From Pseudomonadota bacterium (GTDB taxonomy: Bacteria; Pseudomonadota; Alphaproteobacteria; Rhizobiales; Aestuariivirgaceae), in NCBI GenBank assembly GCA_963205315.1, contig CAUJIO010000016.1, positions 1-64,000 of the forward strand: 64,000 nucleotides of DNA. The letters run 5' to 3'. Position 1 is the stretch's first letter; each line of letters opens with the position of its first letter. The notes beneath the pieces are model-generated. The model searched no databases. It was not told the DNA's origin and saw only the letters and a list, made by a program, of their open reading frames with translations. Positions 62,423 to 64,000 of this stretch are shown here, one piece after another. A program made the translations under genes and the position numbers.

Positions 62423-63553
62423 ATGACGGAGCCAGGTTTTCGCCAGAAGCTCCGTGCCGAACTGGAAACGCCACTGGAGCATCGGCCCTTTGGCTCCGGC
62501 TGGTTGAGCGGCATGCTGGCCTTCCTGCTGGCTGTCGGCTGTCTCGTCCTGTCGCTGTGCCGCGCCTTTCCGGGCGTCTTCATCATGCCGCAGTTGCGGC
62601 CAGTCTTCGAGCACCAATGGTTTTCGGCTGGCTTGATGGCGGCGATGCTCGCCGCCTTTGCCCTGGCGCTTGTCAGTCTTGCCCTGCGGCCCAGCCGCAT
62701 CCTCGGCCTCACCGCCATCGGCCTGACACTGATCGCCGGACTGATCGGCCAGTTCATCGGCGTCAACACCAATCCCGATGGCATCTTCTTTGGCCTCGAC
62801 TTCTTCGTTCTCAACGTCATCCTCACCGGCCTGCTTTTCGTGCCGCTGGAGCGCCTGTCGCCGCTGAAGCGCGAGCAGCGCCTGTTCCGCCCGGAGTGGC
62901 GCGAGGACCTGTTCTATTATTTCGTCTCGTCCATGATGGTGCAGGTGCTGACCTTCCTTGCCATGGCGCCGTCGAATCTGGTCGTCGCCGAGACCGGCTG
63001 GCAGCAGTTCCGGGCGTTTGTCTTCGCGCTTCCGCTGGCCGTGCAGGTCGTCGCCATCATGTTCTTCACCGACCTGATCCAGTATTGGCTGCACCGGGCG
63101 TTTCACCGCGTGCCCGCGCTGTGGCGCTTCCATGCCGTGCATCATTCGGCCAAGTCGATGGACTGGATCGCCGGTGCCCGCATGCATTTCCTCGAGATCA
63201 TCGTGCTGCGCGGTGTTACGGCGCTGCCGATGTTCACGCTCGGCTTCGACCCGGCGGCCATCCAGATCTACTTGCTCATCGTCTATTTCTATTCGGCCTT
63301 CATCCACGCCAACATCGGCTGGAACCTGCGAGCCGTCGAGCCGCTGGTGGCGACGCCGCGCTTCCACCATTGGCACCATGGCGAAGAGCGCGAGGCCATC
63401 GATGTCAACTTCGCCATTCATTTCCCGCTGTTCGACCGCCTCTTCGGCACCCACCACATGCCCGAGGGCCGCTGGCCGAAAGCCTATGGCATCGGCGGCC
63501 ACCCGGTTCCGAACGGATACTGGAAACAGTTCCTCTACCCTTTCCAGCGCTGA
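62423..63553 (+). CDS. Sterol desaturase/fatty acid hydroxylase family protein
   Basis: A 376-aa di-iron membrane enzyme. Several hydrophobic segments precede the His boxes: HRAFHRVPALWRFHAVHHSA (HxxxH and HxxHH) and FHHWHHGEEREA (HHxHH), with MHFLEI between. The N-terminal third has four membrane helices before the first box. Alphaproteobacterial members act on lipids, carotenoids or hopanoids; the substrate is unknown. The ATG at 62423 lies four bases after the complex I gene stop; an earlier in-frame start overlaps it. Confidence 0.9.
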   Translation: MTEPGFRQKLRAELETPLEHRPFGSGWLSGMLAFLLAVGCLVLSLCRAFPGVFIMPQLRPVFEHQWFSAGLMAAMLAAFALALVSLALRPSRILGLTAIGLTLIAGLIGQFIGVNTNPDGIFFGLDFFVLNVILTGLLFVPLERLSPLKREQRLFRPEWREDLFYYFVSSMMVQVLTFLAMAPSNLVVAETGWQQFRAFVFALPLAVQVVAIMFFTDLIQYWLHRAFHRVPALWRFHAVHHSAKSMDWIAGARMHFLEIIVLRGVTALPMFTLGFDPAAIQIYLLIVYFYSAFIHANIGWNLRAVEPLVATPRFHHWHHGEEREAIDVNFAIHFPLFDRLFGTHHMPEGRWPKAYGIGGHPVPNGYWKQFLYPFQR

Positions 63554-63575
63554 TCGGCTAAACCCCGGTCGCAAC

Positions 63576-63653
63576 GACCCCGTAGCTCAGCTGGACTAGA
63601 GCAAGTGCCTTCTAAGCACTAGGTCGCACGTTCGAATCGTGCCGGGGTCGCCA
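63576..63653 (+). tRNA. tRNA-Arg(TCT)
   Basis: A 78-nt cloverleaf with encoded CCA. Acceptor GACCCCG/CGGGGTC; anticodon stem AGTGC/GCACT with loop CTTCTAA, anticodon TCT; T arm GCACG/CGTGC around TTCGAAT. Discriminator G. Confidence 0.96.
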
Positions 63654-63740
63654 TTCTCATCGTCCGGTGGTCATCCACGTCTCGGTGCTTGCTTTGCGCG
63701 GGCAATGCGCGCCATGTTCTCGTCGGAACAGGAGACAGCG

Positions 63741-64000
63741 TTGAAAATCGATTTGTCCAGATTCACATTGCCCGGTGCCGCCCTCGCACTTGCTCTCAGC
63801 GCCGGAGAAGGCCTGGCCACCGATCCCTTTTTCCCTGGTTTCGGCAACGACGGCATCAACGTGCTACACTACGACATCAGCCTCGATGTCGACCCGGCAG
63901 CGGGAACGATTGCCGGCAATGCTGTGATCACCCTCCGGGCGCCGCGCACGCTTGATCGCTTCGCGCTGGATCTTCATGCACTGTCCGTGTCGGAGGTGCT
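63741..64000 (+). CDS. Secreted M1 family aminopeptidase, N-terminal part
   Basis: The frame runs off the right edge with 86 codons visible. A TTG start at 63741 follows GGAGACAGCG and gives a signal peptide (to about residue 26); an in-frame ATG at 63714 is an alternative with poorer ribosome site. Residues about 36 onwards (HYDISLDVDPAAGTIAGNAVIT) match the N-terminal beta domain of M1 zinc aminopeptidases, where substrates are anchored. The catalytic HExxH lies beyond the window, so the call rests on this domain alone. Confidence 0.78.
   Translation, partial: MKIDLSRFTLPGAALALALSAGEGLATDPFFPGFGNDGINVLHYDISLDVDPAAGTIAGNAVITLRAPRTLDRFALDLHALSVSEV

Overview
This 64 kb window is a GC-rich chromosomal segment of an alphaproteobacterium, most likely a Hyphomicrobiales/Rhizobiales relative. 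The evidence is gene content and order: a BA14K protein (a family typical of this order), a DUF2842 gene beside the heme A synthase gene ctaA, the block bamE / ubiquinol-cytochrome c chaperone / DUF177 / plsX-fabH-ihfA-merR, a class I PHA synthase, a K+-independent H+-pyrophosphatase, and alphaproteobacterial rplM-rpsI and hom/recJ neighbourhoods. The organism looks aerobic, with heme A synthase, a complex I accessory subunit, several c- and b-type cytochromes and a chaperone for the bc1 complex.

Layout. 1-6.7 kb: the end of a large RTX protein gene, hppA, an AT-rich orphan with GIY-YIG-like motifs, then a sugar-kinase/inositol-phosphatase pair. 6.7-10.1 kb (minus): cytochrome c, a secreted unknown, an amidohydrolase and BamE. 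10.1-14.3 kb: housekeeping block ending in plsX-fabH-ihfA-merR. 14.4-25.3 kb: a compact Wzx/Wzy-type exopolysaccharide locus (flippase, polymerase/ligase, priming transferase, GT4, Wza, a Wzz protein with a degenerate kinase domain, a FemAB-like acyltransferase, a polysaccharide deacetylase), with tRNA-Pro(GGG) after the flippase. 25.3-32.4 kb: ctaA, metY, cytochrome b561, small metabolic genes and rplM-rpsI. 32.5-36.5 kb: accessory stretch with a small RTX protein, a BA14K protein, a Sel1 gene broken by an in-frame amber codon, and a second Sel1 gene. 36.6-45 kb: diheme cytochrome c, phaC, M28 peptidase, EamA transporter, hom, recJ. 45-46.3 kb: a third RTX gene. 46.5-50.6 kb: tRNA-Glu(TTC) carrying a 2.4 kb integrative element and, beyond its right att copy, what looks like the left end of a second, decayed element. 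51-56 kb: rpsU, cspA, an orphan ABC permease, and an 828-aa beta-helix/RTX protein. 56-64 kb: SDR, cupin, S8 protease, gloA, sirtuin, a two-domain cold-shock protein, DUF192, tRNA-Pro(TGG), complex I subunit, sterol desaturase, tRNA-Arg(TCT), and the start of an M1 aminopeptidase.

How the genes work together. The surface theme is strong: one exopolysaccharide assembly line plus four RTX/beta-helix type-1-secreted proteins. No type 1 exporter is encoded here. The most unusual structures are the tRNA-Glu integration site with regularly spaced putative integrase arm sites on both flanks and a duplicated left end; a metY promoter that appears to be embedded inside the terminator hairpin of the upstream gene; the Wzz protein with its kinase active site lost; and two broken genes (amber-interrupted Sel1, frameshifted zinc-ribbon ORF). 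All assignments come from reading the sequence; no database search was run.
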